From: Dimorphilus gyrociliatus
Taxonomy: Eukaryota; Annelida; Polychaeta; Dinophilidae
NCBI GenBank assembly: GCA_904063045.1
Contig: CAJFCJ010000017.1
Coordinates: 248,001-312,000, forward strand
Length of the DNA stretch: 64,000 nt
Reading direction: 5' to 3'
Shown here in pieces: positions 1 through 12,328 of this stretch. The stretch's first letter is position 1. Each line of letters starts with the position of its first letter. A program made the translations under genes and the position numbers. The notes under the pieces were generated by a model, which ran no database searches, had not been told where the DNA came from, and saw only the letters and a program-made list of their open reading frames with translations.

Positions 1-186
1 TAGTTGACTGAATAGTGCCAAATTATTAGCAGTTATCCCACAATCAATATCATCTAGATATTTTAGTATTGAAATTGCTAAATAGGAAGGTAATGTATAA
101 TTTTTAAAGTTGCCTTTATAGAATATTTTCCCAAAGTTTATTGCTAAATACTGAAGAATTAAACTTTCTAAACTTGCTATTGTCAT
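1..186 (-). CDS. ZYG11-like LRR protein, 5' end only (leaves the window)
   Basis: An open frame of 62 codons starts at the ATG on the minus strand (186-184) and is still open at base 1. Its opening residues line up with the N-termini of the two ZYG11-like genes at 52834 and 55476: a hydrophobic stretch (SLESLILQYLAINFGKIF), a spacer, LPSYLAISILKYL, then ITANNLALFSQL. In ZYG11B/ZER1 the matching region holds the VHL/BC-type box that docks on Elongin C and CUL2. Those proteins are substrate receptors of a CUL2 ubiquitin ligase that reads N-terminal glycine. The LRR and ARM parts would lie outside the window. The call rests on similarity within this window and remembered family features; the role is inferred. 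Confidence 0.6.
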   Translation of the reverse strand, partial: MTIASLESLILQYLAINFGKIFYKGNFKNYTLPSYLAISILKYLDDIDCGITANNLALFSQL

Positions 187-1279
187 ATTAATATTTTCAG
201 AATTATGAAAAGTCTAACAATACCAACAAAATCTAATTGAAATTAATGTAAAAGAATCTTGTACAGATACTCTTCACCTTCAATATTTTACTACTTACTT
301 CTTCGATTCAATTTCAATTCAATTCTTATAAATCAACAGTTCTATCTAGGCGTTTAATTACACCTTTTAATAATGAATATATTGCGAAAGATTAGTATTA
401 CGAAATGCTGTTCGCTAATCAGAGCACAATTTGCTAAATGCCATAAAAAAGTTTTCGTTCGTCTGCTTTGGCCAATCAGCATTTACCTAACAAAAGAAAA
501 GCTGATTATTTTAATTAAAATGAAAAATTCTTAAGTTTTACTTGGACGATTTTTATCGAAATTAATTAAAACAATAAATTGTTAATTACGTCATTGAATA
601 ATTCTGTAATAAGTTAATAATTTAAAAATATTCAATTATATTTTTTAAGAAGGTAAAATAAAAAATTTTTTGGATGAAACTTTATTTTTTTTTAACTACC
701 AGTTTTCAAATATATTTTACTTTTTTTTTATATTTATAAAACTTTTATTCTTAGTTTTCATCTTTTCCTCCTTCTCCTTACTTTCTTTATATAATTTATT
801 TATCAAAACAAAGATATCAACAAGTTTGAATGAATTGAATGGAATATTTTAAAATGCTTAATTAAAGAGAAAATAATAATTTGACAAATCGAAGGAAGGG
901 AAAACTTGCTCTTTTATCGTTACTATCTTAATAAATTAGGTTTTAATATCATAATATAGAATATATTGACTACAAACGTTCGCTTTTTAAAATATCCAAA
1001 CTTTCCTAATTGACTAATGCTTCGATGTTTCTCTTTAAACGCAAACAACAATGCTTGTACGATGAACATTTGAGTTTGTCGACGAGAGACGCATGAAGAC
1101 ATCAACATTAAAAAAGTTGACAATCTCTCGTCACGTGATAAGAAAGTTCGAAGAGGATCCTAATTCAAAAAATATATATTAGATATGTAATATATCTTAT
1201 ACTAAACAGTTAATAGGCCTAACTTTAATGTTGATTTTCTTATCAATATTATTTTTTTGTATACTATGACTATGCCATT
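187..1279. other. Intergenic, upstream of the left-edge ZYG11-like gene
   Basis: I see no convincing exon here. The open frames on both strands (670-852, 923-1123) are low-complexity and match nothing else in the window. The stretch holds a CCAAT-type site (472-479), a CACGTG hexamer (1132-1137) and long A/T runs. It probably contains the promoter of the minus-strand gene at 186. Confidence 0.4.
472..479. promoter_or_regulatory. Candidate CCAAT box upstream of the left-edge ZYG11-like gene
   Basis: CCAATCAG matches the NF-Y consensus and lies about 286 bp upstream of the ATG at 186. A second ZYG11-like gene (ATG at 52834) has the same octamer at 53103-53110, about 269 bp upstream. Shared position and sequence suggest a conserved promoter element, but the motif is short and untested. 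Confidence 0.3.
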
Positions 1280-1666
1280 ATGGCAGTAACTTACTGCTAT
1301 ATTTTTTTAACTACAACATCATTTTTAGTCTCTCAAACGTTTTTTTGCTCAATTTTTTTATACTGGCTTCAACATATAGGAGAATCTTTTATCTATTTGC
1401 CAAATTTACAATTAATAGGGTTTGTTATAATATTGAAATAATCCATTTTAATTGAATATTAATTATCGTCAAAAAAAAACAACAACAACAATAGGTTAAT
1501 TATTTTACTTGTGTGGGCAGTATTAACTGGTTTCTATGTATGTTTTTCATGGATTTCATGGTTTTATCAACACTACAGGAGTTTATTTCCTAGAAATCTT
1601 TTAATCTTTTTACAAACTGCAGTCAGTTTCGTTTTTCTCTTAAAGAATATAAAGAGATTAAACTAA
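1280..1666 (+). pseudogene. Truncated copy of a small multi-pass membrane gene (copy A)
   Basis: Two exons join in frame, 1280-1419 and 1495-1666 (phase 2 intron with a CAA-rich 3' end). They encode about 103 residues, including the motif VSQTFFCSIFLYWLQ, which is almost the same as VAQTFFCSVFVYWLQ in the next gene. The second exon carries LLIFLQTAVSFVFLL, matching HFWLFFQTALFYWTI in copy B. It then stops at 1664-1666, before the last membrane segment and with no third exon. Copies B and C continue for another exon, so this one is either truncated or spliced in a way I cannot see. Function unknown. Confidence 0.45.
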
Positions 1667-1698
1667 TCAAGTATTTTTTATTTATTTATTAAATATAG

Positions 1699-2338
1699 GT
1701 CAATGAAGAAACTCATACTTTATTTAATTTTTTCGTAACGAGCTCTCAATTAGTTGCGCAGACATTCTTTTGTTCGGTATTCGTTTATTGGCTACAGCAG
1801 ATGAATATAACTGACGTTTACGCTCTACTATTGAAAAATATAGGGTTATTGTACAACTTATGCAATTTATTATATAAATTAATAATAGCCTTCTCTTAAT
1901 AGGTTAATTTTATTAAATATCATATCAATTTGTAATGGAATTTATACGGTTGGTTCATGGTTTCTTGATATTAAAAAGTACTTGGGGAAAAAGATACCTA
2001 GATACCATTTTTGGCTATTTTTCCAAACTGCTCTCTTTTACTGGACAATTCACTTTTTAATCTTTATCAATATGGATAATAGACGTTCAACGATAAAGAA
2101 GATTGAAACGTAAGAATATTTTCAATTATTAATAATTTTAATTTATTAAATTTTCCTTCTTTCATTCAGATCAGAATACTTTTTATCTCTACCTCTTTTA
2201 ATTCACGGAATTGCTATTCTTTACGTTGTTTTTACATCGTTCAACTATATTTTTGAAAGAATAAGCCAAGTTGTAGGCTTTTGGAAAGTCTACTTTCGTT
2301 TTAACGAAACTTTTAATAGAGAATTGCATATAGTTTAA
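1699..2338 (+). CDS. Small multi-pass membrane protein (copy B), start uncertain
   Basis: Three exons (1699-1844, 1903-2109, 2170-2338; introns both phase 2) give about 173 residues rich in hydrophobic segments, probably four membrane spans. Exon lengths track copy C (146/216/187 there, 146/207/169 here), so the two are tandem duplicates. The oddity is the start. The first codon aligned with the ATG of copy C is GTC, directly behind an in-frame TAG that also forms an AG acceptor. Either an upstream exon was missed or the start was lost. I do not recognise the family; an XK-related assignment was considered and dropped. Confidence 0.5.
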
Positions 2339-2842
2339 GATTTTACAAATGATTATACGATTGAACAACTTGAATTATTTTATTCTTTTATTGTTTTATT
2401 CATAAATATTCAAATTTTTTTATACTGTATATATATATACAACAAAAACTAAACAGAGACACCTAGTTAATACTTTATTAATATCTTAGGAAATGATTAA
2501 AACCTGTCAATATTGGAATTGGAGTCAGGGCAACGTATTAAAGTCTCCAATATTGTTTTGCAGCTGACTGAGTAAGAATAATGTAGTGTGTTATATATTT
2601 CAACATTAACAACACTTTAGAAATAACGTGTTTTTCACTGACTGAATTGTTTTGGTCGGCTTATAATAATACTTATAAATAATCTTTGTCCAATGTAAAT
2701 AGGAAGTTAGAAACTGTTAATTCCTTTAGTGGAAAAAGAAAGAAGGAAAACGATATAAAACGAATTAAGCTTTCACTGAACCTTTGATATACTCTATATA
2801 GTGGATAGTATCTTAAAGTATATTCATATTAATAGCAACGCA
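2339..2842. other. Intergenic between tandem membrane genes
   Basis: No exon recognised. The stretch contains the short TA repeat at about 2428-2441 and presumably the promoter of copy C. Confidence 0.4.
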
Positions 2843-3514
2843 ATGGAAGCAAATAGAAAATTGATATTCCTACTTTCGTTCGGAACCTTTAATGGATATT
2901 TTTATACTTTTAGTTTGTACTATTCGTTATATTATCTGATTAATAACTTGTATTCAAGTTATTTATGGAAATGGATAGTAATTCTATTGTAAGTATTCAA
3001 CTTTCTGTTTCAAATATACACTGCTCTGTATTCAATTGGCGCTTTTGATCAATAGAGGATTGTCGTCTGTAGCAATTGCAATCGTTCTCCTAATTAGTAT
3101 TTTATCAATAATAAAAGAATTATACGATAATCTGGGAAAAGAATTGGATAAGTATCGTCTTCAAGACTGGTTCAAACTCTTATCAATAGTATTTATTACT
3201 CATCTTTATATAATAGGAATAAATGCCAATTCAATAATGCTACACTTACAATACGGCGATTACTTTTGCAGGTAAAAAGAGTTTGTTTATATCATTAGAA
3301 TAATATTGTATTATGATTTCTTTCCAGTTTATACATTCATATTATCATCTCCTGCATTATCTCTGGAATATTAACAATCTATATCTTTATCTATGTAATA
3401 GACGGAGAACTTTGCAAAACTTCACAATTAACTGTCTTTCTCGTAGCCATTTTATTGGTATCGTTCCTTGTACAGTTTATATCAAAGAATTATCTTACAT
3501 TTCAATCATCGTGA
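2843..3514 (+). CDS. Small four-span membrane protein (copy C)
   Basis: Exons 2843-2988, 3056-3271 and 3328-3514 splice cleanly through two phase-2 introns of 67 and 56 bp into 182 residues. The ATG at 2843 is the first in frame; the frame stays open to 2801 but without another ATG. Hydrophobic runs lie near residues 7-45, 50-70, 88-105 and 120-170, separated by short charged loops (KELYDNLGKELDKYRLQDW), so four spans are likely. It is the only copy of the three with both a proper ATG and a full third exon. No family recognised; membrane location is inferred from composition. Confidence 0.65.
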
Positions 3515-3889
3515 ATTGTTTATTACGTTATCTCAATAATTATTAAATAAAATTGTTTTGAATAGGCCTATTTTTTATTTAGTTTCAACTATATAAGATT
3601 TTCTTAATTGATATCAATTTCGTAACTATGGTAACGTATTTTTTTTCTAAAAAAAAAACAACAACAACAACAGCAAATGTGCTATGACGTTATGAGCTAT
3701 GATAAATCTATAAAATATGAAAAAATCGTAGCTAAACGTTAAAGAATATTATTCGATCATAGTATTGATGGACTACCATCATCTGTTAAAAAACTGCAAT
3801 AGGAAATCGTTAAAATTTTGAATAATACTGTCGAATATAACATCTATTAAATTTACTTGAAAAACTGGTATTTGGTTGTGACGTTTAGA
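3515..3889. other. Intergenic
   Basis: No exon seen. It carries an A-run followed by a CAA repeat (about 3651-3672) that resembles the sequence at the end of the copy A intron (about 1471-1493). Confidence 0.4.
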
Positions 3890-6004
3890 ATGATAATACT
3901 TTTAATAATCGCATCATTTACCTTGTGTAGTTGTGAACGTAATGAATATTTCCTAATACAATTGAATACTATTGTGTATTATCTTTTATGATGTTCAATT
4001 CTCTTTCAGCCATTGGATTTAAACCATTGAAATATCAAGGAAAACTTTGTGAATCGGAAGCTTGGGATATACAATGTGAAGGTGATCGTTTTATTCATGT
4101 TGTTGGTATTAACTACGGTAGAACCGAAGGTGATTCTCACTGTCTTCCTTTTATTGATAACAATTCTACGTAAGATAAAACTTATAAATGTTATTTACAT
4201 TTAATAATTAATTTACATATGCAAATTAGTATAATTGAGGAGTGTCATACGAATGCGATTAATATAACAACATTAGTAAAAGAAGATTGTGATGGGAAAA
4301 CGGAATGCTCATTGGATATTAGTAGATTAGCGGAACACGCTAAACATTGTCCTAACAACTCTTATCCTTATCTCGATTTACACTACGAATGTGTGGTGAA
4401 GACTAAGACAAGATATATTTGTAAAACTGAAGGACCAATGTCGATTATATGTCCATCTGATCATTTAATTATGATAAGAAATGCTGTCTTTGGACAAATA
4501 GCCGGCGAAGATAGATGCTCATCATTAGAAGCGCCTAAAGCGAATTGTTCTTCACTTAACACTTTGAAATATGTTTATTATCAATGTCAGAAAACTTCGA
4601 ATTGCGAAATTAGTTGGGAAGCGAATGATCCTTGTCCAATAGATAACGATTTAAACAGTTTTCTAGAAGTTGAATATGCGTGTTTAAAGTGTAAAAATGA
4701 AAAACCAAATCGTAAATGTAATCATTTAGCAAAGATTGGCCATTGTCATAAGAATCCTGGTTGGATGTATACTTATTGTAGAAAATCTTGCTGGAAGTGT
4801 AGGACTATTCGAGATATTGGTAAAATAATTGAATATGTTTAAAAAAAAAGAAAAGGGAAATTTCAATACCCTTTTGTTTTTTTGCAGAACAATGCAAAAA
4901 TACTGCAATTGCCGATAATCAATGTGAACAGTGGGTAAGGGAAGGAAAATGCTATAGTGATCGGAAACATATGCTATTATTTTGCTTAAAATCGTGTAGA
5001 AAGTGTCGCGAACCTAAAGGTATCATTAAATATTATCATTATAGAGTGTTTCGTTCAATTCATTTCCGGTTTTCTATTTAACAGGTATTCCAACGTGCGT
5101 AAATAATCTACTAGATGACGCTCTATGCGAAAGGCTAGCCTATTACGGATTCTGCCAGTACAATCATGATTCCATGAACGATCTTTGCTTCAAAACTTGT
5201 AGCGGATGCGAATTCATTGATAGTAAAGGTGAAATATGTTTCAAATCTATAATATTTCACTAATGATCCTATTAATTTTCCTCCATAGGTGACATCTGCG
5301 ATAATCCTTCAGGAGATGAAAATTGTAATAAGTGGGCATCAACTAATGAATGTGATCTCAATAGAGATTGGATGTCTCAGCAGTGTACTAGAGCGTGTAA
5401 AAGGTGTAATGAAGTAAAACGAACCAAGGAGGAATTACCAAAAATTGATTGTTTTAATTCATTTGGCGATGAAACATGTAGAAAATGGGGAACGGATATT
5501 CATTGTCATATAAATCCACAATGGATGTTGCATATTTGCTATAAAACATGTTCAAAATGCGATGAAAAAGCAGGTATTATTGTCATTTTATTAGATAATA
5601 GATTTTTAATAGCTTAGTCATTTGTCTAAATCTTATAATATATTCATAAAGAACCAAAATGCGTTAATCTTATTGGCGATGATAGCATTTGTTTAAGATG
5701 GGGAATTTCTGGTCTTTGCGTAAAGAGAAGGAATTTCATGGAACAATACTGCTATAAGATGTGCACTCATTGTAAACCAATTAAAGAAAGTGAGAGTATT
5801 ACCACCTACCAGTTATAATAAATAAATGTATTCTTTTATAATATTCCTGTAGAACCTATCGATTGTTCATCTATTAGAAAAGAATGCGCTGATTGGATAA
5901 AAATTAACGGATGTAGTAAGAAGAAGGGTTCGATGTCTATTCTATGCTTTAAGGAATGCGAAGCTTGTCAGTTAAATATCGACAATACCATCACCTTAAG
6001 ATAA
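3890..6004 (+). CDS. Secreted SUEL-lectin / ShKT multidomain protein
   Basis: Eight exons (3890-3938, 4010-4169, 4230-4819, 4888-5019, 5085-5228, 5289-5573, 5652-5789, 5853-6004) join in frame to 549 residues. A signal peptide (MIILLIIASFTLCSC) opens the protein. Two SUEL/galactose-lectin-like domains follow, at about residues 25-125 and 130-222; the first shows the family signature CE..IQC..FIHVVGINYGR. Seven six-cysteine ShKT domains complete it, each with the C...C.W....C......M...C...C..C pattern. The last exons begin and end in phase 1, the classic layout for domain shuffling. SUEL lectins bind carbohydrate; ShKT domains occur in toxins and in many matrix and cuticle proteins, so a toxic role cannot be assumed. 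No membrane anchor is visible, so it is probably extracellular. Confidence 0.85.
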
Positions 6005-6374
6005 ATTGGAAAAATATTAATAAACTCTTTGTTTTTATATAGAAACCGTCTGATTTTTATTCGTAAAAATATATTTAGTATAAAAGTATAAACAATTTGC
6101 ACTTAAAAATGACTTTTAAGTATGAAAAGTTAAGTTTTTTAACCTCTCTTTCAGAGCAGTTAACTCTTCCCCCTCCCCCACCCCTTCAAAAACATACATA
6201 ACGTTCAGTCTATAATACAAATTCAATAGAATATATCGTATATATAACTTTCAATTTTCAACATCTTTAAATGAGATATAGAAACAGTTATAAGACTAAA
6301 ATCTCTGCAGGAAATGTTCACTCAACCCTACAATGATGACGAAATTATAATTAGTATAATACTCTAAATAAAAC
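6005..6374. other. Short intergenic gap between convergent genes
   Basis: This is the 3' flank of both the SUEL/ShKT gene and the cysteine-rich gene. It contains a C-rich patch (about 6167-6185) and no exon that I can see. Confidence 0.4.
6019..6024 (+). promoter_or_regulatory. Candidate polyadenylation signal
   Basis: AATAAA lies 15 bases past the stop codon of the SUEL/ShKT gene. In so AT-rich a sequence the hexamer is weak evidence on its own. Confidence 0.35.
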
Positions 6375-9300
6375 TTATTTAACAAGATTAATAATCATAG
6401 ATAAGAATACAATTAATAAGATAGCAGGTTTTGATATGTTTACACCTGATTGACCGTCCAAAAACCAAAAGTTACATTTTTCACCTGTACAGCACTTTTC
6501 ACATTCTGTTTTTCCTTCAACAGTTTGACATTTTTCATTCTCATTTTCCGATGTACAAGTCGCATTAAAGCATCCTCTTTTAAACGTAACCTGGTCGCCT
6601 GTTTTTGTTCTGTAAGCCATACATTCTCCAACTCCGCAATCGACAAATTTAATTTTATCAGTTTCTTCTTTTATATCTTCTATGCTTTTTCCACAATCCT
6701 TCTCACTGCCTTGGCATTGGTAGCATTTACCTGAAAAGAGGAATATCTCAATGAATAGAAGATGGAGGGAGAGGAGGGGGTTTATGAGAAAAATATACTT
6801 ACGAGCACATTCCCTATTGAAATTGTACAGGTAAGTTCCTTTTTTACATTGTGTACATTTTCTACCGTGTACGCAAGAATTGCAGCCAGTAACTGTACAT
6901 GGAACGCAGCCTAATTTATCATCTTGTAAGGTAAATGAAGATTTACAGGAAAGACAAGGAGCTTTTCCTCCTTGCGGAGTTGGACCGCAAGTTCCACAAT
7001 TTATAAATGCAGCATCGTCACAACTTCTACAAGTTCCGTCACTTTGAAGAGAATAGGAAGAAGATACACATTTACTGCATCTGACCAAGTTAGTTGATGA
7101 TACGGAGCAAGTTTCACAATTGGATGGACAAGCCAAGCAACTGCCATCAGAAGTTCTTGCATATTTATCATTACACTTAGTACACTCGTATTTGTGATTA
7201 AATGTACATTCTTTACAATTACTAGGACACTTTCCGCAATCATCGTTATTGAGGTAATATTTATCTTGACAGGAGTCACATTTAAACTCATCCCCGGAAG
7301 GAGAACAAATATTACAGTTTGTAGTTCCGCAAAGTTTACATTCTGTACCGCTAAGACCATAGTTTGAAAGGCAAGCTTTACACTCTACAGTACCTTCATC
7401 GTTTAGAGAGCATTTACTGCAGCCCGCTGGACAAATTGTACATAATTGCTCTTTATTTTTATAATAATGAGGGATACATGAACTACAAGTGAATTTACTA
7501 GTATCTTCTTTAAAAGAGCAAGAGGTACAACCAATCGGACAGTTTTTACATTCTCCATTTGACAAATCTTGAGTTGAGTTACATGTTTGACAAACTGTTT
7601 TACCATTCTGTCTAACTGAAATTACGCAATCTGCTTTAGTTTCGTAACATTTTGAATCGCCGGAAAATAGAAAATATCCAGGTTTACACTTTCCAAAATC
7701 GCATTTATCCTTGCCAGAACTATCGCACGATATACAATTAGAATCGCAAGCTGTAAAGTGAACATGTAAATTTTGATTCAATAAGATATATTAAAGAAAC
7801 TTTACCAAGGCATACGTTAGGCGTTACTCCAGTGTTTAATGTATAACCTTGTAGACATGTTTTTGGTAGTAGAGTATTGGATTGAGCACTTTCATAAATA
7901 CATCTAGCTACGCCTTCACCAGTACATTTAATACAAGTTCCTTGTAGTCTATCTCTAATATATCCTTCTTTACAACCATTTGGTAGACATGTTGTCCCAT
8001 CCAAGCAAAAATCGCAACCAAAAGTACACGGTTGGCATGCTCCGTTGGAATCTTGATAAAATCTACTTTTACATTTTAAACAGAAGAATTTATTATAAAT
8101 ATCCTTAACGCATTTATCGCAATTGGCTATTGTACAAGTTTCGCACATGAAGTCTGAATCTCTTAAGGCTGCTTCGCCACAACCAAACTGAAGGCATACG
8201 GTTTTTGCTATATCGGTTGGATCTATTCTACATTCACTACAAGCCACAGGCGTTGTTGGACATTGAATACAAGCTCCTTGAGTATTGAGAGCGTAGCCAG
8301 TTAAACATTCTGTACACTTATTTATTGTAGTAGGTACACCGCTCGAATCAACGGAACACTTTTTACAGCCTGTTTGACAAGCCAAACAAGATCCAGTTCC
8401 GGCAGAACTGAATGCAAATTCGCTATCGCAAGCTGAACAAGACTCAATGCTACCAGCAGTTGTTGTACTTTCTCTACAAGTTGAACAATTAGGTTGAATA
8501 GCGCCGGGTGTGTCTGTTGAACAACTGAGGCACGAAGAGCCATCGGCACTGAGGACGTAACCAGAGACACATTCGGAACATTTGCATTCATGATTAGTAT
8601 CCAGTTTAAAATTTCCAGCTTTACAGTTTGGAAAACCAGCTGGTACACCGCAAGAAACGCACCCAAGACCGTCACTTCTCTTTATTTGGTTCGCAAGGCA
8701 TTCACAAGTACATCCGGATGTCGAAATTTTTTTGATTCCAACAGAACAATTAAGTGCACCGCAATCAAAACAAGACATACCGTCGTCAGTTGGTTCTCCT
8801 ATGGCACATCCAGAGCAACCGCAAACATATGCCTCATCTAAAAGTCTCCATGAATACGAAATACAATTTGTGATTCCAGTACATTTAGTACAACCCGTCA
8901 AATCGAGATTCATTATGTAATAATTGGGATGTACATCATTAGAACACCTTCCACATTTACACTGTCCAGCTATTGGCACTGCAAAAGCACAATTTTCCAA
9001 ACTGTTTGCTGTACAATTCGTACAAGTATACTTGGAAGTGGAGACAACGTCAATTGCAAAATCATTTTCACATCCACCGCAGCGACCTTCGGTTCCGGTA
9101 TTACCGTCAGATATGGCGAAATAACTATTACAACCGTCGATAGAATTAGCTAGATTCGGAGATGATACCTGAACTGGAGCTGATGTTCCATCGAAAGATT
9201 GCATAAAACCATCTGCTTGAATTCTACAATTGAGAATTGAAGGACTTGTGGCATATGCATATCCTGGTTTACAGCCTGGGTTGAAGGGAGTTAAGGGTAC

Positions 9301-12300
9301 ACAGGTACCTCGACCAGGACTCAATGCATAATTGCTTGAACATTTGGCGCAACTGGAAGCAGGTCCAGGTCCAGTAGGTGAACCGGTTATAGTGATTTGT
9401 TTAACACAGTTGGTAATTATCGGACTGGGAGCGAGTGCGCCACACGAAGATCCCAATTGTAGATCGGCAGATAGGGGCGAAATTAGATTTTCGGTTGATT
9501 GGCACTCTTTACATAAGCAGGTACCTCCTCCTGCAACTGTAGCCCAAGATGTAGTACATCCTCCAACAGGAGATGAGCAAGGTGTTGCGCAATCAAACCC
9601 TACACCGGATGAACATTCTAAACATATAACACCAGACGGTTCTTTAGTGCACTCTGTACATAAAGAATATTCTGCTGTGCAATTTTTACAGATTCCTCCA
9701 TCAAGATAGAAGCCAACTTCACACCTAACGCAGTCAACTCTAAAGTCGTTTGGAGCAGATGGAACGCTTGTTCCCCAATCTAAACAATTTGCCGGAACAG
9801 CTAACGTATAAAGAGATGATATTTAAATGAAAGTTTGTTACTTTTTCAATTGTGGAACACTTACCTTTACATTCGTATCCTGGATTAACAACTGCTTCAT
9901 AACCAAAACGACACGTGTCAAGCCCCGCATTGGAATAAGTTCCGTTACACCATAAAGCATTTGGATAAATGTCTACACAACCTATAAAAAAGACCATAAT
10001 ACAGTATAAACTTTTCAAACTGTAAAGTTTCTTTGTGTGTTACAACATACTTCGACATCTCTGGTGGTCAGATGTTTCTTGAAGAACTGTGTATCTTTGA
10101 GTGCTTGATGCTGACTGATCTCCAAGGCAGCTTCCCGCTTTACACCTACATACGGGAGGAGACCCTCCGTATTCTAAAGTTTGACAATGAGGTCTAGCTT
10201 TTGTACAATCTAAAAAGAATTATTTGATAATATAAACCGAATTTTAAATTGTCTTGTACATACCATAACATCCTTTTACAAACGAAGCTCCAATTTGGAC
10301 ACTTATCCATTGTCGAGCGCCGACACAAGTTTTACAAACAACATCCTCTTTATTCGTTGTTAATTCGCATCTTTGGCAATAGACTCCGCAACTTTTACAC
10401 ACACCAGCATTGATGCCTGCCTGAATAACAAGGGCTCCAGCTGGACAGGATCTACAGTAGCATATATCATTTTCATCAACAATAGAATCAGCATTGCAGC
10501 TACTATCTGATGGACAATTTCCAGAGCAGTCCATACTTGAAAATGAAAATTTCTTGTTATTTCCATTAACTGACTTGGAAGCGCATGGAGACCTTAGGCA
10601 TTTTAAATTATTATCAATAATTTCGCAATGAGCACAACCCTCCAATGAACTACAGGATACACAAGATTCGATTTGATTCTTACTATTATACTTCGAAGCG
10701 TAACCAATGCTACATTTTTGACAAATATTATTACTAGCTGTTTTTCGGCAATATTCACAACCGAATAGACAATCGAAACAACTTCCGGTTTCATCATCAA
10801 ATCCCTTGAATTTAGCACATTTTGAAGCGTAACAAATTGGTGTAGGAGAATCGTTCGTTTTGAAATAGCACTTTAAACAACCATTCGGACATTCTGTAAA
10901 TCGTATTATTATTATATTTTATTATATAAAATTCTAATCATTGTTTACAAACCAACGCAAGTTCCGTCGCTTTTTACCGTCCATGATTTTCCTTCGTTAT
11001 TCTCAGTACAAGAATGAGTTACACTATCTCCATTACATTCTACTCTAGAATTCGATGAACTATATGTGCAGGCGTTACAATTATCTGGACATTTAGAGCA
11101 TAGCTTTTTATCGTTTATGGCGTATCCTGCAGCGCATTTATCATCTTTGCATATAAGACTTCCAGAATCAACTTTACATTCTAAACAATTCTCTGGACAT
11201 GCGTCGCAGCTCTTTGAAGAAATAAGAGTGTATTGTACAGAGCATTTCGTACATTTTATAACGCCGCTAGTTTCTGCGCAAGTGGCACAATTTCTAGGAC
11301 AAGGGAGACATTTGTTCTCCTTAACAAAATAACCATCATTACACTTTTTGCATTGATTTTTACCGCTTGTTGCGTCGCATTCGGCACATTGAGAATCAAT
11401 GATAGTACATAGCTCACACTTGTTGAGGTTTGTAAGTGCGTATTTCGTTGATATACACTCCGAACAGGCATCCTTATTCAAGCATTTTGAGCAGCCAGCG
11501 ATAGATGTTTGACATAATTTACATATTGCCGTTGAACCACTATTGTCTATGTATGCTTGAGATGAACAAGCAGTACAACTAACTCCTCTACTTGCGATAA
11601 ACTCGCATGTTTCACAGTACGATCCGCAAGCTGTTTCATTTAAGGATAATAGACACATATTGTAAGTATTCATTCTTTCATTATTACAACGAATTAATGA
11701 ATAACTTTCGTTACCTGAACATAATTGATCATCGTTCTTTATGTATCCTTTTATGCAAGATGTACAAGTCTGAGTGGCACCGGAAGTAGCTGCTGTACAA
11801 TTCCTGCAACCAGTTGGACAACCTAAGAAAACAAGATTATTCAATAAATATGATTCTAGATAAATTATTCTTAATCTTGGCTCACTTGAACATTTATCTT
11901 CTTCAAGAATATAACCACCTATACAACCTTTACAAATTGTAGCTTCATTCTCATTTTCCCAAGTTTCCTTTTCCTCGCATTTCTCTACGTTGCAGAAACT
12001 TGGACAAGCTGTTAAATAGATTATAATCTATTATAATCTATTCATAACTAGTTACATAATAAACTTTCACTTACTTAAACATTTCAAGCCATCTTTACTC
12101 AAAATCCTACCGCTTGAACAAACTCCACAAGCGGTTAGCTTATCTCCCTCTTGCTCAACTTCACAATTTTGAATATTTCCTGCTCTTGAAGTTACTCCAG
12201 CTTGAACAGCTGCAAATAATAAGTAATTTAATGTATTATGATTTAAGGTAGTATAATATTGTAATAAACTTATGCCTACTGTAAATATCCAATGCAAAGA

Positions 12301-12328
12301 GGAGAGAAAGCAATAGAATATATCTCAT
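6375..12328 (-). CDS. Giant cysteine-rich surface protein with C-terminal Ly6/uPAR domain and GPI signal
   Basis: Eleven exons on the minus strand (12328-12280, 12209-12075, 12008-11886, 11822-11715, 11630-10953, 10893-10264, 10209-10051, 9981-9865, 9800-7806, 7750-6803, 6730-6375) splice through ten phase-1 introns into 1765 residues. A signal peptide (MRYILLLSLLFALDIY, likely cut after VQA) leads into some 1600 residues of furin-like/growth-factor-receptor cysteine repeats, with units such as CPSNCKECTFNHKYECTKC. From about residue 1648 the pattern changes to a Ly6/uPAR domain that starts KCYQC and ends CCTGEKCN. A hydrophobic C-terminus (PAILLIVFLSMIINLV) with small residues before it fits a GPI attachment signal. 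The protein should sit outside the cell on the plasma membrane; ligand unknown. Many frames on the opposite strand and in other phases are shadows of its regular codons. Confidence 0.85.

Noticed and set aside
1081-1132. 9-bp inverted repeat (GACGAGAGA ... TCTCTCGTC)
   Set aside because: Arms are short with a 34-base loop; likely chance, with no transposon features around it.
1280-3514. Assignment of the small membrane genes to the XK-related or claudin families
   Set aside because: No diagnostic motif of either family could be found.
6440-11789. Many open frames on both strands inside the cysteine-rich gene
   Set aside because: They are shadows of its regular TGT/TGC-rich codons; none has its own splice signals or similarity elsewhere in the window.
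6375-12328. Ciliate or Giardia-type variable surface protein, implying a protist genome
   Set aside because: The Ly6/uPAR end, standard stop usage and neighbouring animal-type receptors argue for an animal.
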